Source: Rhizobium chutanense (GTDB taxonomy: Bacteria > Pseudomonadota > Alphaproteobacteria > Rhizobiales > Rhizobiaceae). Taken from it: 64,000 bases of DNA. The stretch spans positions 62,001 to 126,000 of the forward strand of contig NZ_NWSV01000010.1 of assembly GCF_002531935.1 (NCBI RefSeq), in the 5' to 3' direction. This document shows positions 8,114 through 16,111 of this stretch, in pieces. How positions within the stretch are numbered: position 1 is the first letter of the stretch; each line of letters starts with the position of its first letter. The notes under the pieces were generated by a model. It was not told the origin of the DNA and ran no database searches. It was given only the letters and a program-made list of their open reading frames with translations. Position numbers and translations under genes: made by a program.

Positions 8114-9640
8114 ATGACCGTGGAGATCGCCGACACCGCACCCGTGGTGCTGTCCGCCAGGCGCATATGCAAATCTTTCAGCGGCGTGCAGGTGCTCTTC
8201 AGCGTCAATTTCGATCTCCGTGCCGGAGAAATCCACGCGCTCATGGGCGAAAACGGTGCCGGCAAATCCACGCTCGTCAAGGTATTGTCAGGTTTCGAGC
8301 AGCCGAGTTCCGGCGAGATCCTGCTCGACGGCAGGCCGGTGGTGCTGCCGCCCAATGGCGGAGCGGAAGCGCTCGGCATCGTCATCATCCATCAGGAGTT
8401 CAATCTCGCCGACCATCTGACGGTGACGGAGAGCCTGTTTCTCGGGCGCGAAGTCACGCGTTTCGGCGTGCTCGACCGCAAATATATGCGCGCCGAGACA
8501 CGTAAAGTTCTCGATGTGCTCGGTTCGCATGTCGATGAAAATGCTTTGATCAGCACGCTCTCCATCGCCGACAAGCAGATGGTCGAAATCGCCAAGGCGA
8601 TCAGCCGTGACGCGCGGGTCGTGTTCATGGACGAGCCGACCGCGGTCTTGTCGCGGGAAGAGACCAATATGCTGTTCAAGCAGGTCCGCAAGCTTCGCGA
8701 CCAGGGCACGAGTTTCGTCTTCGTCTCCCATAAGCTCGACGAGGTCATGGAATTGACCGATCGGGTGACGGTCTTGCGCGACGGCCAGTGGATCAAGACG
8801 TCGCCGACCTCAATTCTGGACGGGGAATCGATCGCGCAGCTGATGGTCGGCCGCGAACTTTCCAGCCTCTATCCCGCCAAGGTCGAGCCTGACGTGGACG
8901 AGGAGGTCGTTCTCCGCGTTGCCTCGGTGTCCACTGGCTATGTGAAGGATGCGAGCTTCGAGGTGCGCAAGGGCGAGATCATCGGCTTCTCCGGCATGAT
9001 CGGCTCCGGCCGTACCGAGTTGATGGAAGCGATCGCCGGCTTGCGAAGCCGTCTTGACGGCGAGGTGGTCATCAAGGGCGAAATGGTTCCCTCCGGTGAC
9101 GTGCATGCCGCCAATCGCTGCGGGCTCGCTTACATGACCAAGGACCGCAAGTCGAAAGGGCTGCTGCTGCGCTCCGGCATGGTGGCTAATCTGACGTTGC
9201 AATCGCTCGAAAGGCACGGCCGCCACGGCTATCTCAGCCCGGCCAGCGAGGCGGCTGCACTGGCGAAGGCCAAACGCCGTTTCGACATCAGGGTTCGCGA
9301 CGGCAATGTCATCGCCGGCCGCATGTCCGGCGGAAACCAGCAGAAGCTGCTGCTCGCCAAGGTCATGGAGACCGAGCCCGACATCATCATCATCGACGAG
9401 CCGACGCGCGGCATCGATGTCGGCACCAAGCAGCAGATCTATCATTTCATTTCGGCGCTCGCCCGGGACGGCCGGTCGATCATCGTCGTTTCGTCGGAAA
9501 TGCCTGAGGTCATCGGGCTCTGCACGAGAGTGGCCGTCATGCGCGAGGGGCGGATCGTCGGCGTGCTCGAAGGCGATGAGATTTCCGAGCAGGAGATCAT
9601 GCGTTACGCGGCCGGGCTCAAAAAGAAGGCCGCGGCCTGA
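8114..9640 (+). CDS. Sugar ABC transporter ATP-binding protein, CUT2 (RbsA/XylG-like)
   Basis: Two fused ATP-binding cassettes in one 508-residue chain are the hallmark of CUT2 monosaccharide importers. The first cassette has Walker A GENGAGKST near residue 47, Q-loop HQEFNL, signature LSIADKQMVEIAKA and Walker B VVFMDEPT. The second has a degenerate P-loop (SGMIGSGRTELMEAIAG), signature MSGGNQQKLLLAK and Walker B IIIIDEPTRGID. The degenerate second Walker A is normal for the class. Two ATGs occur in tandem (8111, 8114). GGAGG at 8104-8108 is better spaced for 8114. The gene opens an operon with a permease and a binding protein behind the twin palindromes. Confidence 0.94.
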   Translation: MTVEIADTAPVVLSARRICKSFSGVQVLFSVNFDLRAGEIHALMGENGAGKSTLVKVLSGFEQPSSGEILLDGRPVVLPPNGGAEALGIVIIHQEFNLADHLTVTESLFLGREVTRFGVLDRKYMRAETRKVLDVLGSHVDENALISTLSIADKQMVEIAKAISRDARVVFMDEPTAVLSREETNMLFKQVRKLRDQGTSFVFVSHKLDEVMELTDRVTVLRDGQWIKTSPTSILDGESIAQLMVGRELSSLYPAKVEPDVDEEVVLRVASVSTGYVKDASFEVRKGEIIGFSGMIGSGRTELMEAIAGLRSRLDGEVVIKGEMVPSGDVHAANRCGLAYMTKDRKSKGLLLRSGMVANLTLQSLERHGRHGYLSPASEAAALAKAKRRFDIRVRDGNVIAGRMSGGNQQKLLLAKVMETEPDIIIIDEPTRGIDVGTKQQIYHFISALARDGRSIIVVSSEMPEVIGLCTRVAVMREGRIVGVLEGDEISEQEIMRYAAGLKKKAAA

Positions 9641-9682
9641 GGGCGAGGCGGGACTTCGCCGGCGCGGACAAAAGACAACATG

Positions 9683-9697
9683 CCCAGACAGTCTGGG
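9683..9697. other. Small perfect dyad between ATPase and permease genes
   Basis: CCCAGA and TCTGGG flank a CAG loop, immediately upstream of the permease ribosome binding site GGAGG (9701-9705). As RNA it could modulate translation of the permease or slow mRNA decay from the 3' side. No function is proven. Confidence 0.4.
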
Positions 9698-9717
9698 ACG
9701 GGAGGTTGGTTTTGGAG

Positions 9718-10722
9718 ATGAGTATTCACGAGGAAACCAGGGAGGTCCGGCGCAGGTCCTGGCGTGACGTTGATCTGCGCGCGGTTGCGCCGTTTGCCGC
9801 CTTGGCCCTGCTCCTGATCGTCGGCGCCTTGGTCAATCCGAATTTCATCGGCATCACCAATCTTGCCAACGTCGCGACACGCTGCGCTTTCATCGCCATT
9901 ATCGCGGTCGGCGCGACCTTCGTAATCTCGGCCGGAGACCTCGACCTTTCCGTCGGTTCGATGGTCGCCTTCGTCGCCAGCCTGATGATCCTGCTCATCA
10001 ATTCGGGCGTCATTGCCGATCCGGTGCTGATGCTGACGGCTGCCGTGGTCTTTACGGTGATTGCGGGGGCTCTTTGCGGTCTCGCAAACGGGCTCATCAC
10101 CACCGTCGGCAAGATCGAGCCTTTCATCGCCACGCTCGGCACAATGGGTATTTATCGCGGTCTGACCACCTGGCTGTCGCAGGGCGGCGCGATCACATTG
10201 CGCTCGAGTGAAATCCAGACGCTCTACCGTCCGGCCTATTTCGGCAACATTCTTGGCATTCCTGTGCCGATCGTGGTGATCCTTGTTGTTACCGGGATCG
10301 CAGCTTTTATCCTGTACCGCACCCGCTACGGCCGCCATGTCGTGGCTGTCGGTTCGAACAGTGACGTCGCGCGCTATTCGGGCATTGCCGTCAACCGCGT
10401 GCGCACCATTGCCTTCGTCATCCAGGGTCTCTGTGTGGCGATTGCCGTGCTGCTCTATGTGCCGCGTCTCGGTTCCACATCGGCAACGACCGGTATCCTG
10501 TGGGAGTTGCAGGCCATCACCGCCGTCGTCGTCGGCGGCACGGCTCTCAAGGGTGGCGCCGGCCGGGTCTGGGGCACGATCTGCGGCGCCTTCATTCTCG
10601 AACTCGTCGGCAACATCATGCTGCTTTCGAACTTCATCAGCGAGTATCTGATTGGCGCGATTCAGGGGGCAATCATCATCATTGCCATGCTGGTGCAGCG
10701 GTCGCTGGTTCGCAAATCCTAG
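9718..10722 (+). CDS. Sugar ABC transporter permease, CUT2 (RbsC/XylH-like)
   Basis: This hydrophobic protein of 334 residues belongs to the branched-chain/ribose permease superfamily, with about nine to ten membrane segments. The conserved core GATFVISAGDLDLSVGSMVAF and the cytoplasmic coupling segment RTRYGRHVVAVGSNSDVARYSGI (which contacts the ATPase) are plain. The C-terminal segment LQAITAVVVGGTALKGGAGRVWG is typical. The frame starts with TTG codons at 9706 and 9712. TTG 9712 sits 6 nt from GGAGG, while ATG 9718 (MSIHEE) is the conservative choice. It works with the ATPase upstream and the binding protein downstream. Confidence 0.93.
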   Translation: MSIHEETREVRRRSWRDVDLRAVAPFAALALLLIVGALVNPNFIGITNLANVATRCAFIAIIAVGATFVISAGDLDLSVGSMVAFVASLMILLINSGVIADPVLMLTAAVVFTVIAGALCGLANGLITTVGKIEPFIATLGTMGIYRGLTTWLSQGGAITLRSSEIQTLYRPAYFGNILGIPVPIVVILVVTGIAAFILYRTRYGRHVVAVGSNSDVARYSGIAVNRVRTIAFVIQGLCVAIAVLLYVPRLGSTSATTGILWELQAITAVVVGGTALKGGAGRVWGTICGAFILELVGNIMLLSNFISEYLIGAIQGAIIIIAMLVQRSLVRKS

Positions 10723-10808
10723 GCAAACTCCTTCTCGGATTGGTCGGGCTTCACAGGGCACCCGGCTCGAATTGGACAAGTCCCTGATATTTTTGGGAGG
10801 AAAATAGC

Positions 10809-11756
10809 ATGCGCAAGCTCATGTTGGGTCTGGCCGTTGCGGGGGTGGCTTTTGCCGGCGCAGCCTACGCCCAGGACAAGAACTACACGATCGGCGTGTC
10901 CATTCCGGCCGCAGATCACGGCTGGACCTCAGGCGTCGTGTTCCATGCCGAGCGTATTGCCAAGAAGCTGATGGCCGAACATCCGGGGCTGAACGTCATC
11001 GTCAAGACCTCGCCGGATGCGGCCACACAGGCAAATGCCGTGCAGGATCTCGATACGCAGGGTATCGACGCTCTCGTCATCCTGCCGTCGGACCCGGATC
11101 CGCTCGTCAACGCCATCAAGGAAGTCAAAGGCAAGGGCAAGTTCGTCGCCCTTGTCGACCGCGCGCCGAGCAACAACGACAATTCCGTGCGCGACCTTTA
11201 CGTCGCCGGCAACAATCCGGCTCTCGGCGAAGTCGCCGGCAAGTACATTGCCGAAAAGACTCCGGACGCCGAAGTCGTCATCATCCGCGGTCTGCCGATC
11301 CCGATCGACCAGCAGCGCCAGGACGGTTTCGACAAGGGCATTGCCGGTTCCAAGGTCAAGGTTCTCGATCGCCAGTACGGCAACTGGAACCGTGACGATG
11401 CCTTCAAGGTGATGCAGGACTATCTGACCAAGTACCAGAAGATCGACGTCGTCTGGTGTCAGGACGATGACATGGCCGTCGGCGTTCTGCAGGCGATCGA
11501 GCAGGCCAAGCGCACCGACATCAAATATGTCGTTGCCGGCGCCGGGTCCAAGGACATGGTCAAGAAAGTCATGGACGGCGACAAGCTGATCCCGGTCGAC
11601 GTTCTCTACCCGCCGGCAATGGTCGGCACGGCAATGGAACTGACGGCGGCGGCGCTCTACGATCAGGTTCCGGTCCACGGCAATTACATCCTCGATGCCA
11701 CGCTCGTTACCAAGGACAATGCCAAGGACTTCTATTTCCCGGATTCTCCGTTCTGA
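10809..11756 (+). CDS. Periplasmic sugar-binding protein of the CUT2 transporter
   Basis: A clear Sec signal peptide (MRKLMLGLAVAGVAFAGAAYAQ, cleavage after AYA) is followed by a ribose-binding-protein-like fold: YTIGVSIPAADHGWTSGV, then DLDTQGIDALVILPSD and VGTAMELTAAALYD. Length is 315 residues. The family includes binders of ribose, xylose, allose, galactose and other monosaccharides. Neighbouring isomerase, oxidoreductase and beta-glucosidase genes do not identify a single ligand. GGGAGG at 10795-10800 supports ATG 10809. A strong terminator follows, so it probably ends the transporter transcript or is a read-through point. Confidence 0.93.
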   Translation: MRKLMLGLAVAGVAFAGAAYAQDKNYTIGVSIPAADHGWTSGVVFHAERIAKKLMAEHPGLNVIVKTSPDAATQANAVQDLDTQGIDALVILPSDPDPLVNAIKEVKGKGKFVALVDRAPSNNDNSVRDLYVAGNNPALGEVAGKYIAEKTPDAEVVIIRGLPIPIDQQRQDGFDKGIAGSKVKVLDRQYGNWNRDDAFKVMQDYLTKYQKIDVVWCQDDDMAVGVLQAIEQAKRTDIKYVVAGAGSKDMVKKVMDGDKLIPVDVLYPPAMVGTAMELTAAALYDQVPVHGNYILDATLVTKDNAKDFYFPDSPF

Positions 11757-11772
11757 TCCATCGATCGGAGAG

Positions 11773-11805
11773 ATGCGCCCATTCGTCAGGGATGGGCGCA
11801 TTTTC
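11773..11805 (+). terminator. Intrinsic terminator after the sugar-binding protein gene
   Basis: A perfect 10-bp stem (ATGCGCCCAT / ATGGGCGCAT) with a 9-nt loop is followed by TTTTC. It begins 16 bp after the stop codon and separates the transporter genes from the downstream catabolic genes. Confidence 0.85.
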
Positions 11806-11970
11806 ATGCTTCCATACCGTGCCCCACCGAAAATGCTGCACGTACCTCTTGCCCGCCAAAGCCCATCATGATTAGCTCGCGGCCATCTCGGATCTGGCTT
11901 CGCGCCAAATCCGCCGGCAAGGGCGAGGAGGCGCCTTGCGCCCGCCAAATTGCGTGCTACAACATTTCAG

Positions 11971-11978
11971 AAACGTTT
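11971..11978. promoter_or_regulatory. AAACGTTT core upstream of the isomerase gene, candidate LacI-type half-consensus
   Basis: The 8-bp CG-centred palindrome AAACGTTT lies about 29 bp upstream of ATG 12007, after the terminator at 11773-11805, where a new promoter is expected. The same core recurs at 16062-16069. An 8-bp core is weak evidence by itself. Confidence 0.3.
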
Positions 11979-12006
11979 ACGGTCGATATTCAGGGAGGAA
12001 TCTGAC

Positions 12007-13059
12007 ATGAAGACGATCAAGGGCCCCGGCCTTTTCCTTGGCCAGTTCGCGGGCGATACCGCACCTTTCAATTCCTGGGACGCGATCACCAAATGGGCGG
12101 CCGACATCGGCTACAAGGGTGTCCAGGTGCCGACCTGGGCCAGCCAGTTGATCGATCTGAAAAAGGCTGCCACATCCAAGGATTATTGCGACGAATTCGC
12201 CGGCAAGGCCCGCGAAAACGGCATCGAGATCACGGAACTTTCCACCCATCTGCAGGGCCAGCTTGTCGCCGTGCACCCGGCCTATGATGAAGCCTTCGAC
12301 GGGTTCGCGGCCCCCGAGGTACGCGGCAATCCGAAAGCCCGTCAGGAATGGGCGGTCGAGCAGGTCAAGATGGCCCTGACGGCGTCGAAAAACCTCGGCC
12401 TCAAGGCGCATGCGACCTTCTCCGGCGCGCTTGCCTGGCCTTTCGTCTATCCCTGGCCGCAGCGTCCCGCCGGCCTGGTCGAGACCGCCTTCGACGAACT
12501 TGCCCGCCGCTGGACGCCGATCCTCAACCATGCGGATGAGAACGGCATCGATGTCTGCTACGAAATCCATCCGGGTGAAGACCTGCATGACGGCATCACC
12601 TTCGAGATGTTCCTGGAGCGGGTGAAGAACCATCCCCGCGCCAACATGCTCTACGATCCCTCGCACTACGTCCTGCAGTGCCTCGATTATCTCGACAATA
12701 TCGACATCTACAAGGACCGCATCAAGATGTTTCACGTCAAGGATGCGGAGTTCAATCCAAGCGGGCGCCAGGGCGTCTATGGCGGCTATCAGGGCTGGGT
12801 GGAACGCGCCGGCCGCTTCCGCTCGCTCGGCGACGGCCAGGTCGATTTCGGCGCAGTCTTCTCGAAGATGACCGCCAATAATTTCGACGGCTGGGCCGTG
12901 GTCGAATGGGAATGCGCGCTGAAACATCCGGAGGACGGCGCCCGCGAGGGGGCCGAATTCGTCGCCGCGCATATCATCCGCGTCACCGAGAAAGCCTTCG
13001 ACGATTTTGCCGCCGGCGGCACGGACCAGGCGGCAAACCGTCGGATGCTGGGGCTTTAG
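12007..13059 (+). CDS. Sugar phosphate isomerase/epimerase-like TIM-barrel protein
   Basis: This 350-residue protein has the AP-endonuclease-2 / xylose-isomerase-like TIM-barrel fold used by sugar isomerases and epimerases. Landmarks are FNSWDAITKWAADIGYKGVQVPTW at the first strand, ITELSTHLQGQLVAVHP, a metal-ligand region CYEIHPGEDLHDGITFEMF, LYDPSHYVLQ, IKMFHVKDAEF, and a final WAVVEWECALKHPEDGAREGAEF. Start ATG 12007 follows CAGGGAGGAA. The frame extends upstream but without family similarity. The gene is paired with a Gfo/Idh oxidoreductase after a RIME repeat. Such pairs often process a keto-sugar or inositol derivative; the actual substrate is not known. Confidence 0.88.
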   Translation: MKTIKGPGLFLGQFAGDTAPFNSWDAITKWAADIGYKGVQVPTWASQLIDLKKAATSKDYCDEFAGKARENGIEITELSTHLQGQLVAVHPAYDEAFDGFAAPEVRGNPKARQEWAVEQVKMALTASKNLGLKAHATFSGALAWPFVYPWPQRPAGLVETAFDELARRWTPILNHADENGIDVCYEIHPGEDLHDGITFEMFLERVKNHPRANMLYDPSHYVLQCLDYLDNIDIYKDRIKMFHVKDAEFNPSGRQGVYGGYQGWVERAGRFRSLGDGQVDFGAVFSKMTANNFDGWAVVEWECALKHPEDGAREGAEFVAAHIIRVTEKAFDDFAAGGTDQAANRRMLGL

Positions 13060-13068
13060 GTCCTATTT

Positions 13069-13224
13069 CCCTTCTCCCCAGCGGGGAGAAGATGCCCGTC
13101 AGGGCAGATGAGGGGGATGAGGAGCGATGGCGACGAATGCCTTGAGCGGCAAGCGAAAGGCAATCTGCCGTGTAGCCCCCTCATCCGACCCTTCGGGCCG
13201 CCTTCTCCCCGCCGGGGAGAAGGG
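13069..13224. repeat. RIME-like intergenic repeat
   Basis: The element begins with CCCTTCTCCCC...GGGGAGAAG and ends with CCTTCTCCCC...GGGGAGAAGGG. It carries internal GATGAGGGGG and CCCCCTCATC arms, so the whole region is a mosaic palindrome. It shares modules with 5237-5376 and 52309-52448. It lies between two co-directional genes and just before the ribosome binding site of the oxidoreductase. Confidence 0.8.
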
Positions 13225-13249
13225 AAGAAAAAATTTCAGGAGGACAAGA

Positions 13250-14437
13250 ATGGCAATCGAAGCATCATCCGAACAGACCCGCGAGCCGCGCATCCGGCTT
13301 GGCATGGTGGGGGGAGGCGCAGGCGCGTTCATCGGCGCGGTGCACCGTATCGCGGCGCGCATCGACGATCAGTACGATCTTATCGCCGGCGCGCTGTCGT
13401 CGACGCCCGACAAGGCCGTGCAGTCCGGCCGCGACCTCGGCCTCGATCCGTCGCGGACCTATTCCAGCTATCGCGAGATGGCGATCCGCGAGGCGAAGCT
13501 GAAAAACGGTATCGAGGCGGTGGCGATCGTCACCCCGAACCATGTGCACTACGATGCAGCCAAGGAATTCCTGAAGCGTGGCATCCATGTCATCTGCGAC
13601 AAGCCGCTGACATCGAACCTTGCCGATGCGAAGAAGCTGAAGAAGGTTGCCGACGAGAGCGGCGCGCTGTTCGTGCTGACGCATAATTACACCGGTTATC
13701 CGATGGTCCGTCAGGCGCGTGAGATGATCGCGAACGGCGAACTCGGCGATATAAGAGTCGTGCAGGCCGAATACCCGCAGGACTGGCTGACGGAAGCCGT
13801 CGAGCAGACCGGGCAGAAACAGGCCGCCTGGCGCACCGATCCGGCGCAGTCCGGCGTCGGCGGGTCGACAGGCGATATCGGCACGCATGCCTATAATCTC
13901 GCCTCCTTCATCACCGGGCTGGAGCTCGACAGCCTGGCCGCCGACCTCGACAGCTTCGTTCCCGGCCGCCGGCTGGACGATAATGCCCATGTCATGCTGC
14001 GGTTCAAGGCGAAGGGCTCGGAGAAGCCGGCTAAGGGCATGCTCTGGTGCAGCCAGGTGGCGCCCGGCCATGAAAACGGCCTGATGGTCCGCGTCTACGG
14101 AACCAAAGGCGGGCTGGAATGGACCCAGAAGGACCCGAACTATCTCTGGTACACGCCGTTCGGCGAGCCGAAGCGGCTGATCACCCGGGGCGGCGCCGGG
14201 TCAGGCGCGGCTGCCGGCCGCGTTTCGCGCGTGCCGTCGGGGCATCCGGAAGGGTATCTCGAGGCCTTTGCGACGATCTATACGGAAGCCGCGCATGCGA
14301 TCAATGCCCGCAAGAAGGGCAAGGATGTCGACAAGGCGGTGGTCTATCCCACCGTCGATGACGGCGTGAAGGGGGTGGCCTTCGTCGAAGCCTGCGTTGC
14401 GTCTTCCAAGAAGAACGGCGCATGGGTCAAGGTCTGA
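13250..14437 (+). CDS. Gfo/Idh/MocA-family NAD(P)-dependent oxidoreductase
   Basis: This 395-residue protein has an N-terminal Rossmann domain (IRLGMVGGGAGAFIGAVHRIAA, about residues 15-36). It also has the family catalytic motif region GIHVICDKPLTSNLADAKKL (EKP replaced by DKP) and the C-terminal alpha/beta domain with GGSTGDIGTHAYNLASFITG. These enzymes oxidise or reduce sugars, inositols or amino-sugars using bound NAD(P). ATG 13250 follows TCAGGAGGAC. The frame is open upstream through the RIME element, but that part is not protein-like. It probably acts on the same substrate as the neighbouring isomerase. A terminator follows. Confidence 0.9.
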   Translation: MAIEASSEQTREPRIRLGMVGGGAGAFIGAVHRIAARIDDQYDLIAGALSSTPDKAVQSGRDLGLDPSRTYSSYREMAIREAKLKNGIEAVAIVTPNHVHYDAAKEFLKRGIHVICDKPLTSNLADAKKLKKVADESGALFVLTHNYTGYPMVRQAREMIANGELGDIRVVQAEYPQDWLTEAVEQTGQKQAAWRTDPAQSGVGGSTGDIGTHAYNLASFITGLELDSLAADLDSFVPGRRLDDNAHVMLRFKAKGSEKPAKGMLWCSQVAPGHENGLMVRVYGTKGGLEWTQKDPNYLWYTPFGEPKRLITRGGAGSGAAAGRVSRVPSGHPEGYLEAFATIYTEAAHAINARKKGKDVDKAVVYPTVDDGVKGVAFVEACVASSKKNGAWVKV

Positions 14438-14474
14438 ATTACCCGATTCGACCGGCGCGCAGCGCTTGATGACA

Positions 14475-14514
14475 ATGCCGAGGCGGCTGGAGCTGCCTCG
14501 GCATATTTTGTTTT
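14475..14514 (+). terminator. Intrinsic terminator after the oxidoreductase
   Basis: A perfect 10-bp stem (ATGCCGAGGC / GCCTCGGCAT) around a 10-nt loop is followed by ATTTTGTTTT. Confidence 0.88.
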
Positions 14515-14643
14515 ATCTTGATCGGCCAGCAGCGGCGCGGCCTTCCTGTAACGTTGCAGTTTTTATCGTCGCCGGCCTGTACTTTGCCTTCGGCCTTGGT
14601 TAAATCCCGCGCAAACGGCCTCAACCTAGAGATAGGATTTCAG

Positions 14644-16017
14644 ATGATCGACCCGAAAAAACTCGCAGGCCGCTTTCCCGGTGATTTCACCTTCGGCGTC
14701 GCCACCGCCGCCTTCCAGATCGAGGGCGCCGGCAAGGCCGATGGCCGCAAGCCGTCCATCTGGGACGCTTTCTGCAACATGCCCGGCCGCGTCTACAATC
14801 GCGACAATGGCGACGTTGCCTGCGACCATTATAACCGGCTGGAGCAGGACCTCGATCTCATCAAGGAGATGGGCGTCGAAGCCTATCGTTTTTCCATTGC
14901 CTGGCCGCGCATCATCCCCGACGGCACGGGTCCGGTGAATGAGGCCGGCCTCGATTTCTACGACCGGTTGGTCGATGGTTGCAAGGCGCGGGGGATCAAG
15001 ACCTTCGCCACGCTCTACCACTGGGATCTGCCGTTGCTGCTTGCCGGCGATGGCGGCTGGACGGCACGCTCGACCGCCTATGCCTATCAGCGCTACGCCA
15101 AGACGGTGATGAACCGTCTCGGCGACCGTCTCGACGCTGTCGCGACCTTCAACGAGCCCTGGTGCATCGTCTGGCTGAGCCACCTCTACGGCATTCATGC
15201 TCCCGGCGAGCGCAACATGCAGGCTGCCCTTCACGCCATGCACTATATGAACCTTGCCCATGGCCTCGGCGTCGAGGCGATCCGCTCGGAAGCTCCCGAT
15301 GTGCCGGTCGGTTTGGTGCTCAATGCCGCCTCGGTCATTCCTGGCTCCGGCAGCCCGGCCGATCTGGCTGCCGCCGAACGCGCGCATCAGTTCCACAACG
15401 GCGCCTTCTTCGATCCCGTCTTCAAGGGAGAATATCCGAGGGAATTCGTCGAGGCGCTCGGCGACCGTATGCCTGTTATCGAGGACGGCGATATGAAGCT
15501 CATCAGCCAGAAGCTCGATTGGTGGGGTCTGAATTACTACACGCCTGAGCGGGTCGCCGACGATGCCGAACGCAAGGGCGATTTCCCCTGGACGGTGAAA
15601 GCGCCGCCGGCAAGCGACGTCAAGACCGATATCGGCTGGGAAATCTATGCGCCGGCCTTGAAGCTCCTGGTCGAGGACCTCTATCGCCGCTACGAACTTC
15701 CGGAATGCTACATTACCGAGAACGGCGCCTGCGACAACAGCGGCGTCGTCGACGGCGAGGTCGACGATACGATGCGTCTCGATTATCTCGGCGACCATCT
15801 CGATGTCGTGGCCGGCCTCATCAAAGACGGTTATCCCATGCGTGGCTATTTCGCCTGGAGCCTGATGGACAATTTCGAATGGGCGGAAGGCTATCGCATG
15901 CGCTTCGGCCTCGTCCATGTCGATTATGAAACGCAGGTCCGTACCGTGAAGAAAAGCGGCAGGTGGTATCGCGAACTCGCAGCACAATTCCCGAAAGGCA
16001 ATCATAAGGCGGGTTGA
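14644..16017 (+). CDS. GH1 beta-glucosidase
   Basis: This glycoside hydrolase family 1 enzyme (457 residues) hydrolyses beta-glucosides with retention. The family N-terminus FPGDFTFGVATAAFQIEGA, the acid/base motif TFNEPW (Glu171) and the nucleophile motif YITENGA (Glu359) are intact. So are YRFSIAWPRIIPDG and GYFAWSLMDNFEWAEGY. There is no signal peptide, so it acts in the cytoplasm on imported or phosphorylation-independent glucosides. The start at 14644 (MIDPKKLAGRFP) matches the family N-terminus. It follows a terminator and so probably has its own promoter, yet it is clearly part of the sugar-use cluster. Confidence 0.96.
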   Translation: MIDPKKLAGRFPGDFTFGVATAAFQIEGAGKADGRKPSIWDAFCNMPGRVYNRDNGDVACDHYNRLEQDLDLIKEMGVEAYRFSIAWPRIIPDGTGPVNEAGLDFYDRLVDGCKARGIKTFATLYHWDLPLLLAGDGGWTARSTAYAYQRYAKTVMNRLGDRLDAVATFNEPWCIVWLSHLYGIHAPGERNMQAALHAMHYMNLAHGLGVEAIRSEAPDVPVGLVLNAASVIPGSGSPADLAAAERAHQFHNGAFFDPVFKGEYPREFVEALGDRMPVIEDGDMKLISQKLDWWGLNYYTPERVADDAERKGDFPWTVKAPPASDVKTDIGWEIYAPALKLLVEDLYRRYELPECYITENGACDNSGVVDGEVDDTMRLDYLGDHLDVVAGLIKDGYPMRGYFAWSLMDNFEWAEGYRMRFGLVHVDYETQVRTVKKSGRWYRELAAQFPKGNHKAG

Positions 16018-16061
16018 TCGTGACCCCCACGTGCGGGCGCAAAGATCTACAGCGTTTGCTT

Positions 16062-16069
16062 AAACGTTT
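16062..16069. promoter_or_regulatory. Second AAACGTTT core, upstream of a GGDEF-EAL gene
   Basis: This is the same 8-bp CG-centred palindrome as at 11971, here about 43 bp upstream of ATG 16112 and 45 bp after the beta-glucosidase stop. If real, it would tie expression of the c-di-GMP enzyme to a sugar-responsive LacI protein. The evidence is only the shared core. Confidence 0.25.
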
Positions 16070-16111
16070 TTGAACCCTTGACTGGCAATGTCGGACGGTC
16101 AGGGAGCCGTG

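Noticed and set aside
11971..16069. AAACGTTT cores as firm operators linking the isomerase and the GGDEF-EAL gene
   Set aside because: Only an 8-bp core is shared and the flanks are not symmetric; kept as low-confidence sites only.
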